A stretch of DNA of 7,979 nucleotides from CAZSGN01 sp964606415 (GTDB taxonomy: Bacteria > Bacteroidota > Bacteroidia > Bacteroidales > JBBRXJ01): contig CAZSGN010000125.1 in the NCBI GenBank assembly GCA_964606415.1, forward strand, positions 1 to 7,979, read 5' to 3'. Position 1 is the stretch's first letter. Every line of letters begins with the position of its first letter. Of the stretch, positions 1-7,623 are shown piece after piece. The notes below the pieces were generated by a model that was given only the letters and a program-made list of their open reading frames with translations, was not told where the DNA came from and ran no database searches. The translations under genes and the position numbers were made by a program.

Positions 1-3000
1 GAGTTCATTAACCCAAACTTCGCCACATAATGGAACGCCTTGTCCGTCAGAGTCTTTGCTGTTGCGAACTCCGATCATAATTGTTCTTACCTCACTAAGT
101 GTAGGATTCCCGCGTACCCGCATAATGCCTTTATCATCCCGTTTCTCATAAATAGTACGAGAAGTAATATTTGAGTTTGGATCGTCCATTTGACGGTTTC
201 GCTCAAGTTTTAAATCAATAAGGCGGTCAAGATGAAGAAGCAGATCATTTTCTTTGGGCCAAACTCGACGACGATCGGCTTCGGAATCATTATTGTAGTT
301 GCCATGAGGGGTGAGTTTGAGTGGAACTTCATATTCGTAATAATTATCCATATAATCAGAGCCGACACGAATAAAGTAGCTTAATTCATTGTCTTCTAAG
401 GGGCATTCATTCGTTGCTTCTGCATGCACATACATTTCCAGTTTTTTATATTCCCTGATATCTATGTTAATGTTTTTATAAGCAGCCCTTGATTCGCCAT
501 CGGGTAAATTGTTGACTTTCATAAGCATAGCTTGTTCGTTCAGCTCTCTTAATTGGGGGCTTGCGGGATCAACAACCCGGTCAATGTCAGGTGGGAGAAC
601 GTAATTGACCGGATTTTTATTTGCATTTTCTTCAATGTTAACAGCAGCTATGTTAAAATCAGCTTCTGCGGGTTCTGGTATTGTAATGTCTTCTCCTGCC
701 GATACAAAAGGTTCGGTGTACTTTCGCCATTCTCCTTTTATCAGATCAAGTGTAGCAAAACGGAGATAGACGGGATTTTCATAACCACTCATTATCATTC
801 GCATGAAACGAATACTGTTAAAATCCTGGATGGGGCCATAGCGATTTTCAAATTCTTTAACCGGAATCCTGAAGTGATACCAGTTGACAGTTGACCGCTC
901 TCCGTTCTCAAATTTTGCATTATAAGAAACTTTATCCATGATGTGATTTTTGCCTACCTTAAGATCTTCGGGCGCCATGCTGATTTCGTATTCGTAATAG
1001 GCTTCTGATTCATTAAGCGTATTGTCATTATTGATATCTTCAACATCAGGCACTGTTTTGGCTGCTGTTGAGTATGCTTCATCACTTTGTTCGGATGAGG
1101 GTGCATTGCCCTCGTGTCCGTTATAATCTTTGTAACGTCGAAGAATGTCGGCTTCCTGCTTGTCGTACTCGCTGCTCCGGTAATAACTAAAATTATCTGA
1201 TGAAGGATCGGTTAAGGCTTCCTGATAGGCTTCAGATGCACTTCCATAGCGGGTTTCAATTTCTGATAAATAGTCGTTAAAAAAGCTGCGTTCAAATTCA
1301 TCATTAAGTCCGTCTAATCCTACATCCTGGTATTCTCTCGCTTCTGTATCTGTATCAAAGGCATTTACTTTGGACTGGACATTTGGAATACGGCCCCAGG
1401 CTGTGGTATCTATACCTTCTTCTTCGTCGAATGGGGTTAATCCGTTTTCAAAGGTTTTCCTCGAATCTCTTAAAATATCTTCACTGATCTCACCCAAATG
1501 AAAGTAAAGTTTCGCTTCCTGGTTACGATTATTGATACCCATGATAGAATCTTCAACATAGGGATCCATTAACCAGAAATCAATAAATTCGATGTTGGCT
1601 TCTTCAAAATCACTGGTTGGTATTTCCCGCATCATCCCTCCCCAACGATTTTCTGGTTGCTGTAAACTACCGTCATTATTGATGTCACGGTAATCGTAAT
1701 TATATGGGCCGCGTTCTGAGGGGTAAAATGCCAGGTTTAATACTGGTATATTTGTGGGAACACCACTTGGTGGCTGACGTTCGGGAAATATTTCTTTCTC
1801 GTACACTTCCCGGACAAGATGGCTGGACTGTATATCCGGATTGTCTTTGATATGGTCGGGGGTAAGTGAATTGTTTCTTAAAAATAGAGGGTCAATAACG
1901 TACCAGGCAAACTTGGCTCTGTTATAACCATACCTGAGATCATTGTTGAAGTCTCCACCAGGAAATTTTGGATTGCGCTGTGGAGTGCTTGACAGAACCC
2001 AGGATGAATAGGATTTAATATCAATGGAAGATTCACCTCCCTCAAAATCATCTAAATAGGAGATGCCTTCTTTGTCTATGGCTCGTGAGTGACCTGGTAT
2101 TAAATGGGCAAATTCAGCATTAACACTCACCCTTGATGGCTCTTTGGTATCAATAAAAGGGATCTTATCAACCATTTTGGTTAAGAATTGCGACTCGGTC
2201 GAATAACGTCCGTTAATTCCCCATATGGTATTTGATATAGGCTCGTCGCCTATATTTACTTTTTTTGTTAGAGGTCGTTCTGTTAAGTTTAATATGGTGC
2301 CACCAAGCTTAAAGTCATCACTGACTTTATAATCCAAATGGGTCCCGATTAGTGTCTTGGTCTGCATGTTATACTGGGCATTATTTTCCAGGGAGATCTG
2401 TATCGGGGTATTAGATTCCAATAAACCTTCATTTAGTATTTTCACACGGCCAACTGTATAATCGACCGTGTAATCGACATTTTCCTGTAATTGAATCCCA
2501 CTCGCTGTAACTTTGACGGAGCCTTTGGGGACGTTCATGGCATTGAGAGAAATCTCTGATCCAGATGCAGATTTATAACTTCCTTCTAATTCATATTTGT
2601 TCTTACTGGCAATCTGTTTTGCTTTGGTCCGGGTTGAATCGTAGAGCTCACTAAATACATATTTATCAATTAAATCCTGATCATTACCGATCTTTTTTTT
2701 GAGATGTTCACCAAAAGGTTCTCTTACAGGAAAAATAATTCTGCCGGTAGAAGGTAATACTGTTACGCCAGGTACGAAGTCGAAATAACCGTCACGTCCC
2801 CTGTCTTCCTGGGAGTTCAATTGGTCAAGATTCATTACTTCAAGCAGGTTTCTGTTTTTTATTTTATTGTTTCCTTCCGGGATGTAATTTAAAGAAGTTC
2901 CTGTTTCATCATTTCTGTACAAGATATTTAATATAAAATCTTCCCGTTCTATTTGGTAAGCGCCTATTGCGTAAATATTTTTCATCATCAGGTCCCAGGT

Positions 3001-4497
3001 AGGAAAACGGGGGGTTAGGTTGGTCCCCTTGAGCAGTTTTAGTATGATTGCACCTTTTCCAACATCTGATGATAGTTCACCTACCTGATAGGTTTTTCCT
3101 TTATAATTGTATTCATAAGCAACAGCGAGAATTTCATCTGTATTTAACGATGAATTGAGTGATATAAAGCCTAATTGCCTGTTGATGGTGTATTGGTTTT
3201 CTGATAATTTTCTTGCACTTTCTATTTTTTCAAAATCAACGCCTTGTTCCAGATCAAATGGTAAGCTGTTTAAGGCATTGATTATCGTGTTACTTTCCCT
3301 GATCTCGGGAGAGCGTGCAACAAGGTTTTTGTATAGTGTGTTTGCTTTGTTGTAGGGGTTAATATCTTTGACTCCCGCTGCGGTAGTAATTTCTTTATTA
3401 TATATATATTCTTCTCCATGCCCTGTTTCTGCAAGGTCAACAAATCCAATAATATCCCGGGAGGTTTCAAAATTGTCATTCTTATTGGTTACCCAAACTT
3501 CTATTTTTGTAATATTGATTCCTGAGCTGATAACCGGGAGGGTACTTAAAGCGGTGTCATAATGATCTTTAAAAAAATGTCCTAAAAAGAAATGTTTATT
3601 TTTGTCGTAATCATCAACATCAACCTCAAATCTTTGTTTTTCGGCACCTCCTTCTACTTCAATGACTTTTGATTTCCCTTTTTGTTGGGAGAAAACATTG
3701 GTCATGGTTAAATGACCGAATTTTAGTTCAGTTTTGATTCCGAACAAATTCTGACTTCCGGTAATCAATGAGCCGGTAAGAGGCAGAGAGACATTACCAG
3801 CTTCTATATTTTGAATGATTTCATCTTCATCTCCGGTATATCCGATGTTGGTCTTGTTTTCAAAATCGAAAGTGGCTTCTGTATCATAAGTGATGCCTAC
3901 CTGGACTTTATTGCCAATGGAGCCTTGTACATTCATCTGAATGTTTTCTTCGAAATCAAAAGTTGTCGTAGTTCTTAATTTTTCCTGGAGAGCGGGATTG
4001 TCAGTTCTGTTATGGTTGATGCTGAATATAAGTTCTGCAGAACCTTGTGGAGTGATATTGACTGAATTGTCTCCAAAGATTGTATTGAAGGCTTTACCAC
4101 CAATATTAAGATTCGGGATGAAGGATTGGCTTTTATCACCATCATCACGGGCCTGTTCGTGCCAGAATCTTTGCTTTGATTGTTGAAAACGCTGATCTTT
4201 ATATTCATCAATACTAAGGGTCCTGGTGGGACGGTGCTCAATACCTCCTATATTCTCTTTGATTATGTATTGATTTGTTTCAGGGTCATATTCAACTTTT
4301 TTTTCATAATTAGAGGGTTGACGAAGATGCAGTCCGGTGTCACTTTTAGAAAGGCTATACGAATACGGGTCTTCTTCAGGGAACGGGAACTTTAATTCAT
4401 CATCCTCTTCCTGGGCATAAATAATCGTTTGACCTGTGAATAATGAATTCAGGATCAGAACAAAAATGATGCAGAAATATTTTGCTAACCGCTCCAA
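1..4497 (-). CDS. sprA: SprA, type IX secretion system outer-membrane translocon (N-terminal 1,499 residues, 3' end outside window)
   Basis: SprA (Sov in Porphyromonas) is the very large outer-membrane barrel through which type IX secretion cargo and gliding adhesins cross; known members are about 2,400 residues, so roughly 60% is present. I read every codon from 4497 to 1 and found no stop or frameshift. Family-like segments in order: signal peptide 1-28; N-terminal secretion/motility region with FGDNSVNITPQG (141-152) and KIEVWVTNK (331-339); DGYFDFVPG (569-577) followed by GRIIFPVREPFG (585-596); YLDDFEGG (814-821); LNLAFYPSERGP (920-931); RWGGMMR (951-957); NIEFIDFWLMDP (968-979); DVGLDGLNDEFE (1058-1069); and GEVWVNEL (1492-1499) at the window edge. 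The start is TTG, because the next in-frame ATG is residue 188 and would remove the signal peptide. The gene follows ruvA by 21 bases in the same frame. Identity rests on recalled family motifs; integrity of the missing C-terminal barrel strands cannot be judged. Confidence 0.95.
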   Translation of the reverse strand, partial: MERLAKYFCIIFVLILNSLFTGQTIIYAQEEDDELKFPFPEEDPYSYSLSKSDTGLHLRQPSNYEKKVEYDPETNQYIIKENIGGIEHRPTRTLSIDEYKDQRFQQSKQRFWHEQARDDGDKSQSFIPNLNIGGKAFNTIFGDNSVNITPQGSAELIFSINHNRTDNPALQEKLRTTTTFDFEENIQMNVQGSIGNKVQVGITYDTEATFDFENKTNIGYTGDEDEIIQNIEAGNVSLPLTGSLITGSQNLFGIKTELKFGHLTMTNVFSQQKGKSKVIEVEGGAEKQRFEVDVDDYDKNKHFFLGHFFKDHYDTALSTLPVISSGINITKIEVWVTNKNDNFETSRDIIGFVDLAETGHGEEYIYNKEITTAAGVKDINPYNKANTLYKNLVARSPEIRESNTIINALNSLPFDLEQGVDFEKIESARKLSENQYTINRQLGFISLNSSLNTDEILAVAYEYNYKGKTYQVGELSSDVGKGAIILKLLKGTNLTPRFPTWDLMMKNIYAIGAYQIEREDFILNILYRNDETGTSLNYIPEGNNKIKNRNLLEVMNLDQLNSQEDRGRDGYFDFVPGVTVLPSTGRIIFPVREPFGEHLKKKIGNDQDLIDKYVFSELYDSTRTKAKQIASKNKYELEGSYKSASGSEISLNAMNVPKGSVKVTASGIQLQENVDYTVDYTVGRVKILNEGLLESNTPIQISLENNAQYNMQTKTLIGTHLDYKVSDDFKLGGTILNLTERPLTKKVNIGDEPISNTIWGINGRYSTESQFLTKMVDKIPFIDTKEPSRVSVNAEFAHLIPGHSRAIDKEGISYLDDFEGGESSIDIKSYSSWVLSSTPQRNPKFPGGDFNNDLRYGYNRAKFAWYVIDPLFLRNNSLTPDHIKDNPDIQSSHLVREVYEKEIFPERQPPSGVPTNIPVLNLAFYPSERGPYNYDYRDINNDGSLQQPENRWGGMMREIPTSDFEEANIEFIDFWLMDPYVEDSIMGINNRNQEAKLYFHLGEISEDILRDSRKTFENGLTPFDEEEGIDTTAWGRIPNVQSKVNAFDTDTEAREYQDVGLDGLNDEFERSFFNDYLSEIETRYGSASEAYQEALTDPSSDNFSYYRSSEYDKQEADILRRYKDYNGHEGNAPSSEQSDEAYSTAAKTVPDVEDINNDNTLNESEAYYEYEISMAPEDLKVGKNHIMDKVSYNAKFENGERSTVNWYHFRIPVKEFENRYGPIQDFNSIRFMRMIMSGYENPVYLRFATLDLIKGEWRKYTEPFVSAGEDITIPEPAEADFNIAAVNIEENANKNPVNYVLPPDIDRVVDPASPQLRELNEQAMLMKVNNLPDGESRAAYKNINIDIREYKKLEMYVHAEATNECPLEDNELSYFIRVGSDYMDNYYEYEVPLKLTPHGNYNNDSEADRRRVWPKENDLLLHLDRLIDLKLERNRQMDDPNSNITSRTIYEKRDDKGIMRVRGNPTLSEVRTIMIGVRNSKDSDGQGVPLCGEVWVNEL
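1003..1038 (-). other. EF-hand-like acidic loop 3 in SprA (residues 1154-1165)
   Basis: DINNDNTLNESE fits the EF-hand loop at positions 1 (Asp), 3 (Asn), 5 (Asp), 8 (Leu) and 12 (Glu), with Asn in place of the usual Gly at 6. It leads straight into the AYYEYEISM strand. It shares its first five residues, DINND, with loop 1. Confidence 0.45.
1291..1326 (-). other. EF-hand-like acidic loop 2 in SprA (residues 1058-1069)
   Basis: DVGLDGLNDEFE has Asp at 1, Asp at 5, Gly at 6 and Glu at 12 of an EF-hand-type loop, but Gly at 3 and Asn at 8, so it is a poorer fit than the other two. The segment itself resembles a conserved stretch of SprA proteins, so its shape may be structural and not metal-binding. 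Confidence 0.3.
1651..1686 (-). other. EF-hand-like acidic loop 1 in SprA (residues 938-949)
   Basis: The twelve residues DINNDGSLQQPE fit the calcium-binding EF-hand/dockerin loop pattern: Asp at 1, Asn at 3, Asp at 5, Gly at 6, Leu at 8 and Glu at 12. The loop sits just before the conserved RWGGMMR segment. Calcium binding is inferred from the pattern only. Confidence 0.5.
4414..4497 (-). other. Predicted Sec signal peptide of SprA
   Basis: The first 28 residues have two positive charges (Arg3, Lys6), a hydrophobic core (FCIIFVLIL, residues 8-16), a polar stretch and an Ile-Tyr-Ala end followed by Gln-Glu-Glu-Asp. Cleavage between Ala28 and Gln29 is the likely site and is a common form in Bacteroidota. 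This fits export of an outer-membrane protein and is the main argument for the TTG start. There is no lipobox cysteine at the cleavage point. Confidence 0.8.
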
Positions 4498-4518
4498 AAG
4501 TATTGCTAATTTGCCTTT
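4495..4518 (-). promoter_or_regulatory. ruvA-sprA junction and TTG initiation region
   Basis: The ruvA stop codon TAA (4521-4519) lies in the same frame as sprA, with seven sense codons (AAA GGC AAA TTA GCA ATA CTT) before the TTG at 4497-4495. No well-spaced Shine-Dalgarno sequence is present: AAAGG (4518-4514) is about 16 bases upstream of the TTG. The leader is A-rich, and Bacteroidota often start translation without a Shine-Dalgarno sequence. The arrangement suggests sprA translation is coupled to ruvA; that is inference. Confidence 0.5.
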
Positions 4519-5112
4519 TTACAGTCTTTTTAAACTTTCTTTAACCAATGCTTCTACGCCTATATCTGCATTTTCTTTGATGATTTTACCCACTGTTTTT
4601 TGAGCTGCGATTTTATTGAACCCAAGAGTAGTTAATGCAGATAACGCTTCGTTCTGTAATGTATTGTTTATTACAGGGCTTATTTCTTTGCTTGATTCCA
4701 TTTCTTCTTCACCCATTTTATCTTTTAGGTCAATAATAATACGTTGGGCTGATTTAGCACCTATTCCCTTAATATTTTTTAATGCGTTAACATCTTCTTG
4801 TTGAATAGCTTGCTGAATCTCAGCAGGAGGCATCGAAGAAAGGATTAGCCTGGCTGTGTTCGCACCAATGCCTGATACAGATAATAAAAGTCTGAATACC
4901 CCCCTTTCTTTATGATTATGAAATCCGTAAAGCAGGTGAGCGTCTTCGCGGATAATCTGATGGATTTTCAAATGGGTTTCCTGCTCTTCTTTAGTACTTA
5001 AGTATGAATAGGTTTGTAAAGAGATATTGATAAAATAACCAATACCGTTATTTTCGATAACGACAAATGAGGGATTCAGTTCCTTGATCCGGCCGCAAAT
5101 GTATTCGATCAT
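4519..5112 (-). CDS. ruvA: Holliday junction branch migration complex subunit RuvA
   Basis: RuvA binds four-way Holliday junctions as a tetramer and loads the RuvB helicase so that RuvAB drives branch migration during recombination and repair in the cytoplasm. The protein has 197 residues, against 203 in E. coli, and is complete. An N-terminal OB-fold (about 1-63) contains REDAHLLYGF (55-64); Glu56-Asp57 match the acidic pin (Glu55-Asp56) of the E. coli protein. Two helix-hairpin-helix motifs follow, with GIG at 81-83 and GIG at 116-118, then an acidic, Glu/Ser-rich linker (about 134-150) and the small C-terminal RuvB-contacting domain (about 151-197, ending LKRL). The start MIEYICGRI matches the usual RuvA beginning. 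It lies 112 bases after the malic enzyme gene and 21 bases before sprA, with no ruvB or ruvC in the window. Confidence 0.96.
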   Translation of the reverse strand: MIEYICGRIKELNPSFVVIENNGIGYFINISLQTYSYLSTKEEQETHLKIHQIIREDAHLLYGFHNHKERGVFRLLLSVSGIGANTARLILSSMPPAEIQQAIQQEDVNALKNIKGIGAKSAQRIIIDLKDKMGEEEMESSKEISPVINNTLQNEALSALTTLGFNKIAAQKTVGKIIKENADIGVEALVKESLKRL

Positions 5113-5224
5113 ATTTTAGGGTTAATTTATGTTATATTTGGATTAAAAATGGTTGAACTGTTTACAAATAGTGGAACTATATTAAATGGTTATAAACGAA
5201 AAAGAAATTTAAATAGTATTTGTC
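5113..5224 (-). other. Intergenic gap before ruvA, possible promoter region
   Basis: This AT-rich stretch of 112 bases is the longest non-coding segment in the window. It has no strong hairpin with a T-run that would stop transcription after the malic enzyme gene. TTTG on the minus strand followed 19 bases later by TAATCCAA is only a poor copy of the Bacteroidota promoter pattern. A promoter for ruvA-sprA is plausible by position alone. Confidence 0.3.
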
Positions 5225-6499
5225 TTATCTTTTTATTCTTGTTTTGAGTTTTTGATAATAGGCATCCCAATCTGTAATTGGCTTTCTTGCGACACCTGTT
5301 TCAACTGCAGCTTTTGCTACTGCTAAAGATACATCACTGATAAGACGTGGATCAAGTGGAGTTGGTATGATGTAGTGAGGCCCGAATTTTAATTCGGTTA
5401 CTTGATATGCTTCCAGCACACATTTTGGCGTATCTTTTTTGGCTAATTCAGCTAAAGCATGTACGGCAGCAATTTTCATTTCTTCGTTTATGGCTGTAGC
5501 TTTTACATCCAGTGCGCCACGGAAAATAAATGGAAAACCCAGGACATTATTTACCTGATTAGGATAGTCTGAACGACCGGTGGCAAAGATAAAGTCATCA
5601 CGTGTATTGATGGCTTTATCATAGGCTATTTCCGGATCAGGATTGGCCATAGCGAAAACAATGGGTTTGTCGGCCATGGAAAGCAACATTTCAGGTGTCA
5701 TAACATCGGCTATAGATAAGCCCAGAAAAACATCCGCATTCTCTAATGCATCGGAGAGACTTTGTGCATTGGTGTTAATGGCGAACTCCTTCTTTATGTC
5801 ATTCAGGTCATTACGCTTAGTGCTTAGCACTCCTTTGCTATCCAGCATTAAAATATTCTCCGGTTGCACGCCAAGAGAAATATATAAACGGGTGCAGGAA
5901 ACAGCAGAGGCGCCTGCTCCATTTACCACAACCTTTATTTCCTTGATGTTTTTACCATTGATTTCAAGGGCATTGAGTAATCCGGCCGCTGAAATAATCG
6001 CTGTTCCATGTTGATCATCATGGAAAACCGGAATGTCCAGCTGTTTTTTAAGTTCATTTTCAATATAAAAGCATTCCGGCGCCTTAATATCTTCAAGGTT
6101 GATCCCGCCAAAGGTAGGAGACATGGCTTTAACCACCTCGATAAAACGATCGGGGTCTGTTTCGTCAATTTCAATGTCAAATACATCAACATCACCAAAT
6201 ACCTTAAATAATAGCCCCTTACCTTCCATGACGGGTTTGCTTGCCGAGGCACCAATATTGCCCAGCCCAAGCACTGCTGTGCCATTGGAGATGACGCCAA
6301 CAAGATTGGATTTGGCTGTGTAAGTGTATATCTCGTCTTTGTTTTCTTTTATTTTCAGACAAGGCTGGGCTACTCCTGGACTATAGGCCAACGAAAGATC
6401 GGCTTGTGTTGAATAAGGTTTGCTTGGTATAACTTCTATTTTACCGGGTCTGCCGGAGGAATGATAATGTAAAGCGGCTTCTTTTTGATTTTTACCCAT
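5225..6499 (-). CDS. maeB: Malic enzyme, single-domain MaeB type (oxaloacetate-decarboxylating, probably NADP-dependent)
   Basis: The enzyme oxidatively decarboxylates malate to pyruvate and CO2, reducing NAD(P)+, and needs a divalent metal. The 424 residues align by eye along their whole length with the malic enzyme part of E. coli MaeB. Visible sites are catalytic Tyr39 in AYSPGVA, SNGTAVLGLGNIG (71-83), catalytic Lys94 in MEGKG, the metal-site acids Glu136-Asp137 (NLEDIKAPECF) and Asp161-Asp162 (FHDDQHGTA), the Rossmann-type dinucleotide loop NGAGASA (193-199), ANPDPE (285-290), and TGRSDYPNQVNN (307-318). Hybrid MaeB proteins run on for about 330 residues as a phosphotransacetylase-like domain. 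Here the protein stops at KTRIKR, just where that domain would begin, and the next 112 bases cannot hold a remnant. Single-domain malic enzymes are known, so this is probably functional. Cofactor preference cannot be settled by reading. It starts 23 bases after pdxA. Confidence 0.94.
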   Translation of the reverse strand: MGKNQKEAALHYHSSGRPGKIEVIPSKPYSTQADLSLAYSPGVAQPCLKIKENKDEIYTYTAKSNLVGVISNGTAVLGLGNIGASASKPVMEGKGLLFKVFGDVDVFDIEIDETDPDRFIEVVKAMSPTFGGINLEDIKAPECFYIENELKKQLDIPVFHDDQHGTAIISAAGLLNALEINGKNIKEIKVVVNGAGASAVSCTRLYISLGVQPENILMLDSKGVLSTKRNDLNDIKKEFAINTNAQSLSDALENADVFLGLSIADVMTPEMLLSMADKPIVFAMANPDPEIAYDKAINTRDDFIFATGRSDYPNQVNNVLGFPFIFRGALDVKATAINEEMKIAAVHALAELAKKDTPKCVLEAYQVTELKFGPHYIIPTPLDPRLISDVSLAVAKAAVETGVARKPITDWDAYYQKLKTRIKR

Positions 6500-6522
6500 G
6501 TGAGTTATTGCTTTTATTATAA

Positions 6523-7587
6523 TTATTCTGAACGATTAATTTTATGTAGATCGGCTTGCTTGAGGGGATTCTCATGCAATTCTTTATTCAATTTACGATT
6601 CTTTAATATATCCAGCGCAAGATATATTGATTCACGAAAAGAATCAGGTTGTGCCTGATTAAGCCCGGCTAATTCATAGGCAGTGCCATGAGCTGGTGAA
6701 GTGCGAATAATGGGAAGGCCGGCTGTGAAATTTACGCCACTTTCATTATCCAGGGCTTTAAAAGGAGCCAGACCTTGGTCATGGTACATGGCCAAGACCC
6801 CATCAAATTCTTTGTAAGCTTCGGATCCAAAGAAACCGTCTGCTGCATAAGGGCCAAAAGCCATTATGTTATTGTTTCGCAGTGCTTCTATCGCGGGTTT
6901 AATTACTTCTTGTTCTTCGTTTCCGATAACACCTTCGTCACCGCAATGTGGGTTTAATCCTAATATGGCAATTTTGGGCTTACGAATGTTAAAGTCATAT
7001 TGTAATGAATGATGCATCAGGGTGGTCTTCTTTTTTATGTTTTCTGGTGTTACATAGCTGGCAACATCCTTAATGGGAACATGCCCGGCAACAACACCAA
7101 TTCTCAGGTGCTTGTTAACCATTAGCATTAATACTTCTGATGCATTGGCTTTGTTTTTTAGATATTCTGTATGACCAGGAAAATTAAAGTCTTTTGATTG
7201 AATATTATGTTTGTTAATGGGCCCGGTAACAACCACATCTATTTTTTTATTGAGCAGGTCGTTAATTGCTGCTTCAAGTGCTTTGTAAGATCCTTCTCCT
7301 GCTGCTGCCGTTGATTTACCCAGCTCAATTCTTAGGTTATCCGGCAGGCAGTTAATGATATTGGCTTTTTTGGTGTTGGCATCTCCTGCATCATTGATAC
7401 GGGTGAGGTTGATCTCCTGCATGTCAAGGGCTTTTCTGTGATAAGCAACTGCTTTGGGAGATCCGTATAAAATGGGGGTACATAACTCCAAAAGGTCTTT
7501 TTCCTTTAATGTTTTAAGAATAACCTCATAACTAATACTGTTCATATCACCCTGGGTAATTCCTACTAAAATATTGTTGTTTTTCAT
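6523..7587 (-). CDS. pdxA: 4-hydroxythreonine-4-phosphate dehydrogenase PdxA
   Basis: PdxA oxidises 4-phosphohydroxy-L-threonine with NAD(P)+; the product decarboxylates to 3-amino-2-oxopropyl phosphate, which PdxJ condenses into pyridoxine 5'-phosphate (vitamin B6) in the cytoplasm. The protein has 354 residues against 329 in E. coli. Metal ligands match: His169 (VAGHVPIKD), His214 (LNPHCGDEG) and His269 (MYHDQGLAPFK), equivalent to E. coli His166, His211 and His266. Substrate residues also match: His139-Thr140 (PGHTEY), Asp250 (GPYAADG), Lys277, Asn286 and Arg295 (LPIIRTSPAHGTAYELAG). The N-terminal motif, normally GD-x-[AN]-G-I-G, reads GDMNSISYEV here (13-22), with serine at both glycine positions. 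All metal and substrate residues remain, so activity is expected. The ATG start puts GITQGD in the usual place. It follows the aminopeptidase gene by 36 bases and precedes the malic enzyme by 23. Confidence 0.95.
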   Translation of the reverse strand: MKNNNILVGITQGDMNSISYEVILKTLKEKDLLELCTPILYGSPKAVAYHRKALDMQEINLTRINDAGDANTKKANIINCLPDNLRIELGKSTAAAGEGSYKALEAAINDLLNKKIDVVVTGPINKHNIQSKDFNFPGHTEYLKNKANASEVLMLMVNKHLRIGVVAGHVPIKDVASYVTPENIKKKTTLMHHSLQYDFNIRKPKIAILGLNPHCGDEGVIGNEEQEVIKPAIEALRNNNIMAFGPYAADGFFGSEAYKEFDGVLAMYHDQGLAPFKALDNESGVNFTAGLPIIRTSPAHGTAYELAGLNQAQPDSFRESIYLALDILKNRKLNKELHENPLKQADLHKINRSE

Positions 7588-7610
7588 AAATGCTTGTTTT
7601 TTGAAAGCTA

Positions 7611-7618
7611 CAAAGATA
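7611..7618 (-). promoter_or_regulatory. Candidate Bacteroidota -7 promoter element before pdxA
   Basis: On the minus strand this reads TATCTTTG, followed by T, an exact match to the TAnnTTTG(Y) element used by the primary sigma factor of Bacteroidota. It would start transcription near 7604, about 17 bases before the pdxA ATG. The upstream -33 TTTG is missing: the expected place reads TTTT within the last codons of the aminopeptidase gene. It may be an internal promoter or a chance match in AT-rich DNA. Confidence 0.35.
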
Positions 7619-7623
7619 ATATC

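Noticed and set aside
553..894. A 113-codon plus-strand open frame
   Set aside because: It lies antisense to the intact sprA frame and its Cys/Phe/Asn-rich translation looks like a reverse-strand shadow.
3395..3415. Short AT repeat (tatatatata)
   Set aside because: It encodes Glu-Glu-Tyr-Ile-Tyr-Asn in the open sprA frame and is too short to count as a repeat element.
3975..4241. An 88-codon minus-strand open frame
   Set aside because: It overlaps sprA in another frame on the same strand; the sprA frame holds the family-like sequence here.
5113..5224. Terminator or full promoter in the malic enzyme-ruvA gap
   Set aside because: No G/C-rich stem followed by a T-run was found, and the best TTTG/TAnnTTTG-like pair mismatches half of the -7 element.
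5643..6014. A 123-codon plus-strand open frame
   Set aside because: It is wholly antisense to the malic enzyme gene, whose conserved active-site segments run through it; the translation shows no recognisable domain.
5935..6303. A 122-codon minus-strand open frame
   Set aside because: It is an out-of-frame reading of the malic enzyme gene, whose catalytic residues are in the main frame.
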